From positions 3,148 through 25,895 of the forward strand of contig NW_014013106.1 in the NCBI RefSeq assembly GCF_000611645.1: 22,748 bases of DNA, read 5' to 3'. This DNA comes from Monoraphidium neglectum (lineage: Eukaryota; Chlorophyta; Chlorophyceae; Sphaeropleales; Selenastraceae). Below the pieces are notes generated by a model. The model did no database searches. It was not told the origin of the DNA and saw only the letters and a program-made list of their open reading frames with translations. The translations under genes and the position numbers were made by a program. Of the stretch, positions 1 through 10,499 are shown in pieces (positions within the stretch are counted from its first letter, which is position 1; each line of letters opens with the position of its first letter).

Positions 1-182
1 ATCTTGCTCGCCCGTGCATCAAAAGCTGTGTGCTTTGCTGTGGCATTTTGCAGGGCTGGCAGCCAGCCAACCCCCTGCATCAGAGGTGCAGGGACCCAGA
101 CGCCAACACACTTGTCAACTCCGCCGCCCTCAGGCACACCCACGGCCCCCGCTCGACACGCCCCCCCAACCCCACGCCGCAG

Positions 183-3100
183 CTCCTGCGCGCGGCCAGC
201 ACGGAAGACCTGCGGACCCTCCACCAGGAGGCAGCAGCCCTAGCGGCCCTCCGCTTCGACTGGCGGGACCCCCCTGAGCCTCTTTCAGCAGCCAGGGACG
301 CCGCCTACAACCTGCATTACTACCCAGCGGAGGCGCTGCTGGCGGGGCCCGCCCTGATCGGGGCGTTCGACGAGGGCGCGGCGAGGGGGTTTGTGGAGCT
401 GCTGGAGCCGGGGCGCGCGCAGGTGGCGTGGTCGTCGAGGCGGTGGGTCGGCGCGGCGACGAACAAGGAGAGGTGAGTTTTAAACTGCTGTGAACTGTTG
501 ACAATTCATGCATACTAGGTTCATAGCTTATGGGGAACGTTTGTTCTGTTTAATGAGAGGGGCTCCTGGGGTTTGGGGTCGCCGTTGCTGGAGGCTGTCG
601 TGGGGCCGAGAGAGGGATGGGCTCTCGTGTCAAGGGGGAGGCAGCGGCAGAGGGCACGGCGTGTGCGGCGAAAGCGCTGCTGGGCGCAGATGTGTGGGGC
701 GCATTTTCTCTGCGGTGCGCTTTCGGAGGCCTGCTGACTACACATCTCGCGTGTTCGCCTGACTAATGCCGTACATCACCTTCAACAACTGAATCGCAGA
801 TGGTATGGCGCAGATTACAGCATCAGCCCCTTGGACCCAGAAATGGCAGACGCGATTGCCGCTTACTGCGCTGCCGACGCCAACGCTGGCGTCACCCCTG
901 CTGCCGCTAGCAAGCCACCGCGCGCCTCCGGCCTGGCGGCGTCCGACGACGGCGGCGCCAGCCGGCGGCAGACAGGGGCGGGGGCGGGCGGCGACGCGGC
1001 AGTCGCCGGCCAAGAGGGGACTGCTGGGGACGGGGGCGGGCACATGCCGCGCCTGCGCAGCATCAGCCTGCCCGGCGGCCTGCCCTCGGCAGTATCCCAC
1101 GATGCCGAGCGCCCGCAGCAGCAGGAGCAGCAGCAACAGGGGCAGCAGCAGCAGGAGGAGGAGCAGGGCGGCGCCGCGGCGGCGCCTGGCCCCTGGCCGC
1201 CGCGGGTGGGGGAGCTGCACCTCCCGGGCGCGAGCTGGGGCATCCCGCGGGACCTATCACTCAGGGCGCCGCGCGGCGCGGCACCGGACTGGCGGGCGGC
1301 GCCGGCGCTGGTGGTGGACGAGGCGGGGCTGTCCTGCTGGCACAAGCTGGACACCAGCTTTGGGCTACCAAAGGCGCGTGCACGCGGGGCGGCATGCGTT
1401 GCTGGGGCGGCAGGGTCTGGAAGGGCTCGTGGGGGGCAGGGTGGCGGGTGCCTTGTGTGCAGGGGCTACCCCATCTTGTGGAGGCCTCTCGACTTTTCAC
1501 GGACGGCAGCAACACTGTCATGGCAGCAGCCCTTCAGGCTAGATTTTGCGGTGATACACACACACACACACAGACTATAAACTTCCACCCAAAATCCTAA
1601 CCTCATGTATGTGTGTTTGTACATATGTATTACTCAGCCCCGACCTCGCGCCCACACCGGCAGGCCCATGTTAAGTTGCACCTCCTGACGCCCGCCGCCT
1701 ACGAGACCCCTGCCGCCGTCGTCGCCACCCGCCTGCTGCTGCGCATCGTAGAGGACCTGCTGCTTCCAGATGTGTATGTTGCAGAGACGGCGGGCACCCA
1801 CTATTCGCTCGAGGCGCTGCAGTCGGGCGTCAAGCTGGCGGCGTCCGGGTTCCCGGACGTGCTCGCGGAGCTGCTGCCGCGCGTGCTCGGCGCGCTGGCG
1901 GGTGCGCGCGCGCGCCGGCTGTCGGCGCCGTTCACAGCCGGGGCGGGGAGGGGCCGAGCGTTTTTGAATGGATGGGGCCGCGTCCTCCAAAGATGTCACG
2001 TTTGGTGTGTCGAGAGTGCACAGGCGCCGACATGAGACGGGCAACCCCGCAAAGTAGCACGGACCTGGCCGCTGCACGGCGCACGCTGCGGCCCGCCGGC
2101 AAACGTCAGACACAGCCCATCCCTCTGTCCCACCCCTTGTCACGCCCCGCCCCGCCAGGCCTGTCTCTGCGCCAGGTCGAGGAGCGCTTCCCCACGATGG
2201 CCGGCCGCCTGCGCCAGGCGCTCACAAACTGGCGGCGCAACAATCCGGGGCAGCACGCCGAGTACGCGGCGGAGCACGCCCTGCAGGCGCGCCACCACCA
2301 CGTAGAGGAGCTGCTCGCCGCGCTCTCCCGCGCCACGCCCACCGATGTGCTGCTCGCCGCGCGGCGGCTGGCGCCCTTTGCAGCGGCAGGCGACGGCGGC
2401 GGCGGCGGTTGCGGTCCAGAGGGGCAGCTTCACCTGGATATGCTGGTGTATGGGAATCTGTCTGCCGAGGAGGCGGTCGCCCTGGCCGGCGCCGCGCGGT
2501 CCGCGCTGCGGCCGGGCGGGCTGCACCCGTGCCTGTGGACGCGCGGGCGGGTGATCGATTTGAGCCCGAGCGTGTGGCCGCTCGAGGCGCGGGACTGGCT
2601 GCGGCGGCCGCTGGCGACGGCGGAGATGCAGCAGGCAAAACAGCAGCAGCAGCAGCAGGAGCAGCAGCAGCAGCAGCAGCAGGTGGGCAGCGCCGGCGGC
2701 GTGCCGGGCGCGGACGCGGCGTGGGTGGGCGGCGGGCGGGCGCTGGAGGGGGGCCGGCAGGGCGTGTCGGTCATGTACCGCCCGGCCAACCCCAACCCGG
2801 CCAACAAGAATCACGCGATCTACTACCTCCTGCAGGTGGGGGGGGCTGGGCTGGGGGGATAGAAATGCGGCGGCCGCAAGGCCGTGTGCGCTGAGAGCTG
2901 AGCGTTGACGGAGCGCCGCCGCCGCAGCGCTTGCACCGTGCGAAATCATGTGGAATCGACGGCACCAGCTGTGCGTCGAATAATATCCGTCCCCCCTGCC
3001 TGTGCCCCATTGCACACACGTGGACGAGCAAAAGGATGTGTGTGTGTCCACACATCCGTATATACGCACGCACACACACACACACACACGCACACACACT

Positions 3101-4316
3101 TACACACACACACACACACACACACTTACACACATGCACGCACGCCACTCGTGCGCGCGCGCACCTCCGCCCCCAGATCGGCCCCGACGACGTGCGCCAA
3201 CACGTGCTGCTCGACCTCTTCACCCAGTCCGCCTCCCGCCCCTGCTTCCATGAGCTGCGCACCCGCCAGCGCCTCGGCTACAGCGTCAGCCTGCACGCGT
3301 CGACGCTGCAGCGCGTGGTCGCGCTGGCGGTGCGCGTGCAGTCGCCGGGGACGGACCCGGCCGGGCTGGGAGAGAGGATAGGCGCGTGGCTGGCTGCGTT
3401 CCGGGGGCAGCTGGAGGGGATGCCCCAGGAGGAGCTGGAGAACCACAAGAGGGTGGGTTTGTGGGGGTATGTTTTATGCATTGGGAGCATTGGATCTGCT
3501 GTGGGGTCTGCAGGTGTAGCATGGGGGTTTGAAGTCTTTTGTGTGTTGAGGTTTTGATCTTTGTGGTGGTGGTCATGTTGTTGCAGGCAAAGGTAGGGGC
3601 GGGCGCTGCTGTGAAGCTCTCCTGGTGGTTTGCGGGGCGCAAGTGCCAGATGAAGTACTCTGCGGGCTGGACCTTGTCCCGCCTGTTCCGCGCCCTCAGG
3701 ACGCTTCCCACGCGAGTCGCATCTCACCCATGCCCTCGGCTGCGTCGAAAGCCACATGGCATAGACACCATCGGCGCCATCCCCACCATCCCCTCGTCTC
3801 GCCACGCGGCCTGCTTGATTTTAACTATGCATTGCCCCACCTTGCACCTGTCACCCCATGTGCATCGCCTCCAACCCCACACCGTGGATCCTCATGCAAA
3901 AACAGGCCCTCCAAGACCGCTACCTAGAGCCTCCCAAGTCGCTGCGCGACGCCACCGCCCGCGCTTGGCGCCCCATCGAGCGCCGCTCCCTCGACTGGGC
4001 GCGCCGCCAGCACAAGGCGGATGCGGCGGCGGCGGTCACCAGGGAGGATCTCCTGGCGTTCTACGACCGCCACCTCAGCGAGGGCGCGCCTGGTTACCGC
4101 CAGCTCAGCACGGAGATATGGGGCGGCGCCCCCGTGGATGCGGCTGGGGCGGGGGTGGGGGCAGACGGCGAGGGCGCGAAGGCGGCAGGTATTGCGGAGG
4201 CCGGCGGCACGGGGGAGGTGCGGTTTGAATTTGAGGTCGGGGAGGGGGAGCTGGAGGCGTTCAAACTGTCGCAGCCGCTGTGGCCGGCGGCTGCGGTGGC
4301 GAGGCCGGGGCGTTGA
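183..4316 (+). CDS. M16 metalloprotease, insulysin (insulin-degrading enzyme)-like, C-terminal part, six exons, 5'-partial
   Basis: Enzymes of this family are zinc peptidases that cut short peptides inside a closed chamber of four homologous domains. The visible exons are 183-472, 800-1373, 1664-1901, 2159-2835, 3177-3452 and 3906-4316; phases match and give about 821 residues to a TGA at 4314. An alternative acceptor at 53 would add 43 residues. Exon 2 starts with the conserved WYGADY block and ends at FGLPK; exon 3 continues AHVKLHLLTP, then ETAGTHYSLE. Exon 5 carries FHELRTRQRLGYSV (near 3249-3290). Its Arg and Tyr match the R-x6-Y pair that insulysins use to bind substrate in domain 4. 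The zinc motif HxxEH belongs to the N-terminal half and lies upstream of the window. PolyQ inserts are unusual for the family. The end of exon 2 is uncertain (GC donor at 1374 or GT donor at 1378). The family call is firm; cellular location is unknown. Confidence 0.88.
1116..1166 (+). repeat. CAG-rich polyQ/E tract in M16 exon 2
   Basis: The reading frame here is a run of Gln with some Glu (PQQQEQQQQGQQQQEEEQ). It sits in a Gly/Ala/Gln-rich insertion between the conserved WYGADY block and the GELHLPGAS block, so it probably forms a disordered loop on the enzyme surface. Confidence 0.85.
1556..1572. repeat. (CA)n run in M16 intron
   Basis: A short perfect CA dinucleotide run lies in the intron between exons 2 and 3, about 90 bases before the favoured acceptor at 1663. 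Confidence 0.9.
2629..2682 (+). repeat. CAG-rich polyQ tract in M16 exon 4
   Basis: Mostly uninterrupted CAG codons encode a second glutamine run. It is followed by a Gly/Ala-rich stretch before the conserved VSVMYRPANPNPANKNHAIY segment. CAG runs of this kind are prone to length variation. Confidence 0.85.
3067..3145. repeat. Long (CA)n-type run in M16 intron 4
   Basis: Nearly 80 bases of imperfect CA repeat end about 30 bases before the exon 5 acceptor (AG at 3175-3176). A small inverted repeat (GGATGTGTG at 3034-3042 with CACACATCC at 3049-3057) stands just upstream. Confidence 0.9.
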
Positions 4317-4801
4317 GCACAGCGGCAGTGCTTGCTGGGGGGCAGCGATTGATATTCTTGGAGTAGGCTGGTACTGCCTAACTTGAAGGGGCTTGTGCGG
4401 GCGATTGCTGGGCTTCTGGCGCAGGGATTGCCTGATCCTGTAAACGCATAGTGACAGATGGCGACATATCTGCATCGCTTCGACTTCATGCACGTGCGCC
4501 GCGCCAACGATCCTGAGCAACAGTTGGCCGGCATGTTACCTGGCAGGAGAAGAGAGCAAAGGCATGCTTGATGAAGGCGAGGCAGGCTCAACAGAGGAAG
4601 GGAGCGCAGGATGGGGATTGGTCGCGGTCAACTGAACAGCAGATGAGCAAGTGCCTCGGGGCCAGTGCGCCGGATGCTGGTTGAGCAACAGGTGCACGTC
4701 CACTTTCCGTTATTTCGCATGACATCAATCGTCACTCGTATCATAATTCGAGGCAGAAACTGGAGCAGTGTGGATCGCGATCTGCGCGCGTGGCCGAACC
4801 G
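4317..4801 (+). other. Intergenic region between the M16 gene and F-box/LRR gene A
   Basis: No open frame here looks like a gene. The stretch serves as the M16 3' untranslated region and the upstream region of gene A. A TGTAA (4439-4443), the usual green-algal poly(A) signal, lies about 120 bases past the M16 stop. The whole stretch is repeated in diverged form at 7609-8112 and 10951-11416. Confidence 0.6.
4715..4801 (+). promoter_or_regulatory. Conserved upstream block of F-box/LRR gene A
   Basis: GACATCAATCGTCAC and the stretch GTGTGGATCGCGATCTGCGC recur at the same distance before the ATG in all three copies. No clear TATA box is present. It may be core promoter or 5' untranslated sequence; conservation could also simply reflect the duplication. 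Confidence 0.4.
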
Positions 4802-7175
4802 ATGGACCCTCATCGCATCTTGGACCTGCCAGAAGCGGCAATAGTTCTCATATGCTCCCATCTTGGCTACAAGCAACGAGCCGCCGTGCGGGGTGCTTGC
4901 TGGCGCCTGCGGCGTGCAGTAAATGCGTCGCTGCGGACAGTCACCCTCGACCTGACTCCAGGTCAGCGATGCTGCGGCCTTCCACCGGCCGGAGCGGCAA
5001 CGCTCACGGCGCGCTTCCCCGCCGCGGCCTGCGTCAAGCTGTGCGGCGGGCTTGGTGCCGCGGAGCGACGGGGCAGCGTGGCCCAGCTGCTGGCTTGCGC
5101 GGAGGGCAGCTGGCCGGGCGTGACAAAACTCGACATCAACTCGGAATTGATGCAGCAGGAGCCCTCTGAGCTGCTCGCCGCGCTGGTGCGCCTGTGCCCG
5201 CGGCTCGAAGCGGTCGGCGCGCCGCTGGCGCCGGCGCCGCTGCGCGCTCTAGCGCCTGCAGCGCGCAGCCTGCGGCGGCTGGCGCTCGTGCCCGAGTGGC
5301 GCTCCTTCCGGCCAGCGCGCCAGCCCGTCTCTTTTGAGTGGGATTGCTGGTCAGAATCAGACCCTGGATCGGAAATCGAAGAAGGGCCGTCGTCAGAGCC
5401 GGGAATGACAGCAGCAGCAGCGGCCGCGGCGGCAGCAGCGACAAAGGACTGGCCAGACGGCGAACGTAAGCACCTGGAGCAACGGGCCGGCGTCAGCGTG
5501 GCGCTCGCCGCGCTCACAGGCCTGACCGAGCTGCGCTTCAACGTCTGTGGGCAGGGTTGGGATTGGCAGCTGCAGGAGGACCGCGCCGGCATGCTGCGCG
5601 GCAGCGCTGGCGCTGGCGCCGTCTTCGGGCTGTTCGACGCTCTGCCACGGCTGCCGCGCCTCGCGGTCCTGCACGTGCCGCTGGTCGAGCGCATCCCGGC
5701 GGCGCCCCTCGCCGCGTGCTCTGCGCTGCGGGAGCTGGAGGTGGCGGTGCAGTCCGGGCGCGGCGTGCTGGGGCCGGCGCTGCAGCGCGCGGGGGTGGCG
5801 CCAAGCGTGAGGTGGCTGCAGGTCGCCGCCGACTGGTGAGGGACGGCAAGCAGATGGGAGGCTGTGGGCGCGCGCGGCGGGGATGCGACGGGGGAGCCCT
5901 GTAAAAACAAATTGGTGCGCACGCCTTTCGCCGCGCATGCCAGGCTGTCAGGCAGCGCTGAAGCTGGGGTGTAGGGGTGACACCAACCCTCGCCCCCGGG
6001 CACGCCGCCGTGCCGCCGCCTGCCGTCCGCCGTGCAGGGAAGATGACGGGGGCGCTCCCCAGGTGACCGGCAGTGACTTGGAAGCCATCGCCCATGCCTT
6101 CCCTGGGCTGGAGACGCTCGACCTTCCAGACTGTGACGTATCCCTCAGAAGCGGCTGCGCCGCCGCGCTGCCGACGTTGCTGAGCCTGCGCGCCGCCTGC
6201 GGCAAGGCGCCTCCAGGGCTGCTGGCCGGCGGCTGGCTGAAGCGGGCGGCGCCGGCGCTGGAGGTGCTGCAGTTGGTGGACGCCGTGGACTGGGAGGGTG
6301 ACGGCACCGGCAGCTGGCAGGGCCACCCTGCCCTCCGCGAGCTCGAGCTGACAAGTGTGCCCTACTACTTGAGCTCGGCGCCCACGTGTTATTACGACGA
6401 ATTTGACCTCTGCTGCGAGGGATCGTCCGATGATGAATTCTATCTCCGATGCGGCGGCGTCGCCCAGTACCCCTTTGCGCGCGGCCGCGCCCCGCCCAGG
6501 CGCACGACTCTGACAGACCTCGGCCCGCCGGTCGCGCGGCTGCCTGCACTACGCTCCCTGCGCATCGGCCTGACGTGCGGCGCGACCCCGCGCCGCGCTG
6601 ACCTGGCGGCCGGCCCCGCCGCCCTGCGCGGCTGGGCGGCGGCGTGGACGCACCTGCGGGCGCTGCACCTCCGTGGCGGCGAGTGGTATGACATTGGTGG
6701 CACCCTGCCCGTCCTTGCGGAGCGCCTAGGGCCGCACCTGGCGCACCTCTCCCTTGACCCGTGCGCGTTCATCGCCGGCGCGTCGGACTTTGGCTCGCTG
6801 CCGGACTGCCTGCGCGCGTGCATGCCGAAGTTTGTGGCCCTGGAGGAGCTTGACCTGAAGCTGTGTGAAGGTGCGGGTGTGCTCGACAGCGACGTGAGTG
6901 ACCCTTGGAGTAGCCACGCCCCACTGGCGCTGACCCCTGCCCTGCTGACGGGCCTGGTGGCGCCGCTGGCAGGCGCGCTGCGGCCGCCGCGGCTGCGGAA
7001 CGCGAGGTTGCGGCTGCCTTCGTTTGAGGCCGCGACCAGCAGTGGCGGGCCTTGCGGCCATGCGGCCGGGCCCTGGGCGGAGGCGCTGGTGCGGGAGCTG
7101 ACGCAGCCCGGGCTGCACATTGAGCTTTATGCTTGCTCTGGGCAGTGGGCGGACGAACCTGATCCTTCCGTTTAG
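4802..7175 (+). CDS. F-box-like/leucine-rich repeat protein, tandem copy A
   Basis: Two exons, 4802-5835 and 6038-7175, are joined in phase 2 (GTGAGG donor, TGCAG acceptor) and encode 723 residues. The start is the ATG giving MDPHRILDLPEAAIVLICSH; copies B and C start at the matching ATG. Residues about 7-42 look like an F-box: LPEAA, then a hydrophobic helix, then VRGACWRLRRAVN. F-box proteins usually link a target to an SCF ubiquitin ligase through SKP1. The rest is rich in Leu/Ala with LRR-like pieces, such as FPGLETLDLPDC (366-377) and FVALEELDLKLC (around 610). An acidic Ser/Glu linker plus ten alanines (about 177-215) splits exon 1. No signal peptide or membrane span is seen. The F-box assignment is by pattern only; the target is unknown. 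Confidence 0.75.
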
Positions 7176-7509
7176 TGATGGCGGATACGCCCCTTTCGCA
7201 CCGCTAATTGTAAACCAGCCTGGCTCGCAGATGAGGGTGCGCACAGGACCCATAACGTGCCGCCCGAAGCGATGCATGCACCCCCCGCTACCTAGCTTCC
7301 TGATTTACTGTGCTGGTCTGGATACCCCTGTCAGCAATTCAGCGTCCAGCTTGCAGCTGACATCAGCTTAATGCACAGAAGGCAGCGCGCATTGCGTGGC
7401 TCAGGCAGTGCCTGCCTGCGCTAGCTGAGCTAGGTGGTTAGCGGCCTGTGGGTGGTCGCATCGCAGCCAAGGGGTGCGTACAGCACACACAGTTGGCGGT
7501 GCGAAAGAG
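7176..7509 (+). repeat. 3' flank of unit A, non-coding
   Basis: No gene is supported here. The stretch aligns by eye with 10500-10846 and 13841-14140. Shared segments are CCTGATTTACTGTGCTGGTC (7299-7318) and the ATGCACAGAAGGCAG block. It runs into the duplicated M16 tail at 7510, so the junction created by the duplication is near 7490-7510. Confidence 0.6.
7209..7213 (+). other. TGTAA poly(A)-type signal, gene A
   Basis: TGTAA is the common poly(A) signal of green algae. It lies about 35 bases after the stop of gene A and recurs in the aligned 3' flanks of copies B and C. Confidence 0.5.
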
Positions 7510-7608
7510 GTGCAGGTAGAGTTTGAGGTGGCGCAGCGGGAGCGAGCGGCATTTGATATTTCGCAGCTGCTGTGGCCGGCGGCCGTGGTGGCATGGCCGG
7601 GGCGCTGA
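7510..7608 (+). pseudogene. Orphan 3' end of the M16 protease gene (copy in unit B)
   Basis: Thirty-two codons plus TGA match the last 32 codons plus TGA of the M16 gene (4218-4316) without any gap. VEFEVAQRERAAFDIS aligns with FEFEVGEGELEAFKLS, followed by QLLWPAAVVAWPGR with QPLWPAAAVARPGR. The rest of the protease is absent, so this is a fragment carried along by the tandem duplication. It has no start of its own and is unlikely to be translated. Confidence 0.8.
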
Positions 7609-8112
7609 GCAGGGCGGCAGCGCTTTCTGGGGGGCACCAATCAACCTGTTTGCAGCATGCTAGTACTGCCTGACTCGACAGTGTTTCTACGGGCGATTGC
7701 TGTGCTGCTGGCGCCAGGCTGGCCCGGTGCTGTAAAAGCGGCTTTGTGCATGACGTGCACGCATCCCTTGGGCTTCATGCATGTGGGCTGTGCGAGAGAT
7801 CCTGAGCAACAGTTGACCCGCATGTACTCTGGCAGCGAAAGTGATCAAGACATGCATGACTGGGGCGAGGTAGGCCCTAAAGAGGAAGGTGGCGAGAGTG
7901 CGATGGGTGTCGGTCAGCAACAGGCGCGCATGCATGCATGTGCGGTGTCAGAGTGGACTACTCCTACTGTGGCATGCCCGATGCAGGTTAGGGCATGGAT
8001 CCAGGCCCATTTACCGCTTTGTGTAAGACATCGTGTGAGACTCAATTGTTACTTGTAAGTCCAGGCGGAATCAGGAGTAGGCGTGGATCAAGATCTGCGC
8101 GCGTTGCCCGTC
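7609..8112 (+). other. Upstream region of F-box/LRR gene B
   Basis: This is a non-coding copy of the M16 3' flank plus the upstream region. It includes a TGTAA (near 7730) inherited from the M16 3' flank. The block GTGGATCAAGATCTGCGCGC (8083-8102) matches the conserved pre-ATG block of genes A and C. No gene of its own is visible. Confidence 0.5.
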
Positions 8113-10499
8113 ATGGACCCTCATCGCATGCTGGACCTGCCGGAAGCGGCACTAGTGCTTATCTGCTCGCACCTTAGATGCGAGCAACGAACCGCGGTGC
8201 GTGGTGCTTGCCGGCGCCTCCGGCGTGCTGTAAATGCGTCGCTGCTGACAGTCACGGTCGACCTGACTCCAGGCCAGCGATGCAGCGGCCTCCCAGCGTC
8301 CGAAGCGGCAACTCTCACAGAGCGCTTCCCCGCTGCGGCCTGCGTCAAGCTGCGCGGCGGGCTTGGCGCCGCAGAGCAAAGCGGCGTGGCCCAGCTGCTG
8401 GCCTGCATGGAGGGCAGCTGGCCGGGCGTAAAAGAAATCCACATCAACCAGCAAATGATGCAGCAGGAGCCCTCTGAGCTGCTCGCCGCGCTGGTGCGCC
8501 TGTGCCCGCGGCTCGAAGCGGCCGGTGGGCCGCTGGCGCCTGCGGCGCTGCGCGCGCTGGCGCCCGCGGCGCGCAGCCTGCGGCGGCTGGCGCTCGCGCT
8601 CGATAGGCGCTCCTTGCAATCGCCGCGCCAGCTGGCCTTGTTCTCATCGGATTCTTCATCAGACTCAGATCCTGGATCAGACATTGAGCCAGGGCCCCCT
8701 TCAGAGCTGGAGGCAAGGCCAGCAGCAGCGGCGGCGGCAGCACCAAAGGATGGGCTGGAGGTCGCACTTGAGCAGCTCGACCCGCGGGCCGGCGTCTGCG
8801 CAGCGCTCGCCGCGCTCACAGGCCTGACCGAGCTCCACTTTGACGTCTGCGGGCAGGGATGGGACTGGGAGCCGGGGACGAACCCTTCCGGCACGCAGCG
8901 CATCACGGACGCCGCGGAGGCCTTGACCGGATTGCTGGAGGCGCTGCCGCGGCTGCCGCGCCTTGCTGTTCTGCAGGTGCCCCTGGTCGAGCGCGTCCCG
9001 GCGGCGCCGCTCGCCGCGTCCCCGGCGCTGCGGGAGCTCGAGGTGGTGGTGCAGTCCGGGCGCGGCCGGCTGGGTGCCGCGCTGCTGCGCGGTGGCGTGG
9101 CGCCGGGCGTGAAGCGGCTACGGGCCGTCGTCGACCGGTGAGGGAGGGGAAGAAGATGGGAGGCTGCGGGCACGCGGGGCGGGGCGCAACGAGGGCACGA
9201 AAGAGATGAGGTGATGTTCAGAGGCTGTTGAAATTTGCTGTGGGTGCGCCTCTCGTGCGCATGACCGGTGTCGAGTGACAAGTTTGGGTCATAAGCGGCC
9301 AAACATCTCATGCCAAGGGCGCATCCCGCCGCTGCCGCCCACTGCGCAGGGGATATGAAGGGGTCGCGCCTGAGGCGATCAACGGTGACTTGGAGGCGAT
9401 CGCCCGTGCCTTCCCAGGGCTGGAAACTCTCGACCTTTCCGGATGGGAGTTGTCCCTCACAAACAGCTGCGCCGCTGTGCTGCCCGCGCTGCTACGCCTG
9501 CGAGCCGCCTGTGGCAAGGCGCCTCCGGGGCTGCTGTCCGGCGGCTGGCTGAAGCGGGCGGCGCCGGCGCTCGAGGTGCTGCAATTGACAGACGCGATGG
9601 ATTGGGCGGGTGGCGGCGCAGGCTGCTGGCGGGGCCACCCTTCGCTCTACGAGCTGGAGCTGACAAGTGTGCCTTACTACTTCAGCTTGCCGCCTACGTG
9701 CTATTACGACGAACTCGACTTCTGCGGCGGCGGATCGTCTGACGGCGAATACGGGTGCGATCCCCGCTGGGACGAGTTCGCCGAGGTCTCCCATGTGCGC
9801 GGCCGCGCCCCGCCGAGGCGCACGGCTCTGACAGACCTCGGCCCGCCGGTCGCGCAGCTGCCCGCGCTGCGGTCGCTACGCGTGGGCCTCACATGCAGCG
9901 CGACCCCGCACCGCGCCGACCTGGCGGCCGGCCCAGCCGCCCTGCGCGGCTGGGCGGCGTCATGGACGCACCTTCGGGCGCTACGTCTCGGCGGCGGCGA
10001 GTGGTTCGACGTCGGCGGCGCCCTGCCCGTCCTCGCGGAGCGCCTGGGGCCGCACCTGGCGCACCTCTCCCTTGATCAGTGCGCGTTCATCGCCGGCGCG
10101 TCGGACTTTGGCTCGCTTCCGGACTGCCTGCGCACGTGCATGCCAAAGTTTGTGGCCCTGGAGGAGCTTGACCTGGAGCTGTGTGAAGCCGCGGGTGTGC
10201 TGGACAGCAACATGAGTGATTCATGGAGCAGCCACGCCCCGCTGGCGCTGAACCCCGCCCTGTTGACGGGCCTTGCGGCGCCGCTGGCGGGCGCGCTGCG
10301 GCCGCCGCGGCTGCGGAACGCGAGGGTGCGGCTGCCTGCTTTTGAGGCCGCCGGCAGCGCTGGTGACAGCCCTTGCGGCCGTGTAGCAGGGCCCTGGGCG
10401 GATGCGCTGGTGCGCCAGCTGACACAGCCAGGGCTGTGCATCGAGCTTTATGCTTGCTCTGGGCAGTGGCTGGACGAGCATGATAATTCCAACGAGTGA
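8113..10499 (+). CDS. F-box-like/leucine-rich repeat protein, tandem copy B
   Basis: Exons 8113-9137 and 9350-10499 join in phase 2, exactly as in copies A and C, and encode 724 residues. The protein begins MDPHRMLDLPEAALVLICSH and then VRGACRRLRRAVNASL, the F-box-like head. The acidic linker (about residues 176-214) reads SSDSSSDSDPGSDIEPG and is followed by a short alanine run. The second exon carries FPGLETLDLSGWELSL and a block around ASDFGSLPDCLRTCMPKFVA that is almost the same in all copies. No stop, frameshift or broken splice signal is seen, so the copy looks functional. Its probable role is that of the other copies: a putative SCF-type substrate receptor with an unknown target. Confidence 0.75.

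Larger units (their letters stand above)
4218..7509 (+). repeat. Tandem unit A: M16 3' end + F-box/LRR gene + 3' flank
   Basis: This is the first of three head-to-tail copies of a unit of about 3.3 kb. Unit A begins inside the last exon of the real M16 gene. It continues through the M16 3' flank, the upstream region and both exons of F-box/LRR gene A, and its 3' flank. Shared landmarks are GCGATTGCTG (4401-4410), CCTGAGCAACAGTTG (4510-4524), the conserved block just before the ATG, and a 3' flank with ATGCACAGAAGGCAG (7371-7385). Boundaries are approximate. Confidence 0.8.

Noticed and set aside
54..182. Extension of the first visible M16 exon back to the acceptor at 53
   Set aside because: The frame is open, but the segment is Pro/His/Arg-rich with no family likeness, and a pyrimidine-rich acceptor stands at 182. 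It is kept only as an alternative.
2140..3099. Minus-strand open frame of 319 codons over M16 exon 4
   Set aside because: It is a mirror of the polyQ-rich exon (reads as a Leu run) and of the CA repeat. There is no family motif, and the plus strand clearly encodes the protease.
4439..4443. TGTAA as proof of where the M16 transcript ends
   Set aside because: The pentamer is frequent by chance; without transcript ends it is only a candidate, so it is mentioned in the intergenic entry and not listed alone.
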